Program-made: the position numbers and the translations under genes
Origin: Verrucomicrobiota bacterium
GTDB lineage: Bacteria; Verrucomicrobiota; Verrucomicrobiia; Chthoniobacterales; JAFAMB01
Reading direction: 5' to 3'
DNA length: 5,928 bases
Assembly (NCBI GenBank): GCA_019241095.1
Contig: JAFAXJ010000202.1
Span: 1 to 5,928 of the forward strand
Part shown: one piece after another, positions 5,247 to 5,928 of the stretch
Numbering within the stretch: the stretch's first letter is position 1
Layout of the letters: the number at the start of each line of letters is the position of its first letter
Notes under the pieces: generated by a model
Databases searched by the model: none
Told to the model about the DNA's origin: nothing
Seen by the model: the letters and a program-made list of their open reading frames with translations, nothing else

Positions 5247-5270
5247 GAGAGATATAGGGGCCGATCTCTC
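5247..5270. terminator. possible bidirectional hairpin between convergent genes
   Basis: GAGAGAT (5247-5253) and ATCTCTC (5264-5270) form a perfect 7-bp stem with a 10-nt loop in the 37-bp gap between two converging stop codons. The position suits a shared terminator. The stem is only moderately GC-rich and no T-run follows on either strand, so an intrinsic terminator is doubtful. Confidence 0.3.
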
Positions 5271-5272
5271 GA

Positions 5273-5926
5273 CTATGTAAAACGCCTCAATAAGGGAACC
5301 GATCGTCCTTGTCGAACGCCATGCCGGTCGGAGTAACGGATCAAGCCGACGCAGATTCCGGCTAGTAGAAGCGAGAACAGCGCGCGACGCACTCGGAGCC
5401 GAGCGTTAGGTGCGTTCCAGGCCTCAGTTGGATCAGGAAGCCTGCTCACCACGTCAGCCCGCAGGAGCTTTGTGGCTTTCTCGTCCAGTTTAGCGTCACG
5501 GCGCAGAAGCGGCAACGCCGGGTCTCCCACGCGCAGGCCAAGTCCTAACCTCTGAGCAAAGGGGCTGTCGCCGAACAAACGCCGCCCCTGGAAGGCACGC
5601 TCGATGAGCATCGTGCAATCTTCGCCAAAGAACGGCCGTTGTGGGATATGATTGATAAATTCTAACGTTTGTTCGACGAGCTCATCGGTTATCCCGCGAA
5701 AGGCTGTCGCAGGGATGCTGACATCCCAACCTCCTCGGTCCCGGACCCGGAAAGTCTCCAGAGGCGTCCAGTTTAAACCGTCAACAAAGTTTTCCCGAAT
5801 CGTTCCGAAGAGTTGTTCTAAAACGTATTCCTTCCCATTCTCCAGCAATACGTGCAGGCCTGCGTGGATGGCGGGTGGCGGCGAGTTAACAGAATGCCGT
5901 AAGCCAGCCAATCGTAAATCCAGCAT
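5273..5926 (-). CDS. uncharacterised protein, possible permuted papain-like (YiiX/NlpC-P60) enzyme with C-terminal membrane helix
   Basis: I do not recognise this gene with certainty. The 217-residue frame starts at an ATG two bases from the window edge, so its true start may lie further right and no ribosome-binding site can be judged. His21 in IHAGLHV, a strand-turn-strand ending in YVLEQLFG, and then Cys104 in FFGEDCTMLIERAF resemble the His-first, Cys-last order of permuted NlpC/P60-like enzymes (YiiX group), which act on amide or ester bonds. This is inference from a few motifs. After a conserved-looking GDPALPLLRRDAKLD (134-148), residues about 182-196 form a single hydrophobic segment between RVRR and a basic tail, probably a membrane anchor. 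The gene converges on the UdgX fusion with a 37-bp gap, so it is not part of that operon. Confidence 0.65.
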   Translation of the reverse strand: MLDLRLAGLRHSVNSPPPAIHAGLHVLLENGKEYVLEQLFGTIRENFVDGLNWTPLETFRVRDRGGWDVSIPATAFRGITDELVEQTLEFINHIPQRPFFGEDCTMLIERAFQGRRLFGDSPFAQRLGLGLRVGDPALPLLRRDAKLDEKATKLLRADVVSRLPDPTEAWNAPNARLRVRRALFSLLLAGICVGLIRYSDRHGVRQGRSVPLLRRFT

Positions 5927-5928
5927 TT

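Overview
The window most likely comes from a bacterial chromosome of roughly balanced base composition, and Verrucomicrobia is the best guess. The main clue is a perfect 14-bp palindrome, TGTTC-N4-GAACA, directly in front of a DNA-repair-type gene. That is the LexA-box consensus known for Verrucomicrobia and it differs from the LexA boxes of other phyla. The assignment rests on this one site plus general gene content, so it is an inference.

Layout. The left part (1-1565) is a leftward gene pair: an alpha/beta hydrolase resembling 3-oxoadipate enol-lactonases, followed 14 nt later by an NAD(P)-dependent epimerase/dehydratase-like gene that runs off the left edge. A non-coding stretch of 766 bp (1566-2331) separates this pair from a rightward pair. 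It holds a candidate promoter for the hydrolase, several palindromes and short repeats, including a perfect 14-bp palindrome with a central CG (2022-2035), and at its right end a -10-like hexamer overlapping the LexA-like box.

The rightward pair is the core of the window. The first gene (2332-3594) is a radical-SAM protein of the 'putative DNA modification/repair' family, with a CxxxCxxC cluster motif and a C-terminal helix-hairpin-helix region. The second (3850-5235) fuses an N-terminal DUF4130 domain to a C-terminal UdgX-type uracil-DNA glycosylase. The UdgX half keeps all four cluster cysteines and the KRR(L/I)H loop whose histidine forms a covalent bond to DNA in characterised UdgX. I read the pair as a damage-inducible DNA base-processing module. 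The genes are separated by 255 bp with no gene in it, so co-transcription is likely but not proven.

At the right edge a convergent leftward gene (5273-5926) encodes a protein I cannot name. It has a His...Cys arrangement reminiscent of permuted papain-like (YiiX/NlpC-P60) enzymes and a probable C-terminal membrane helix. No rRNA, tRNA, CRISPR array or mobile element was seen.
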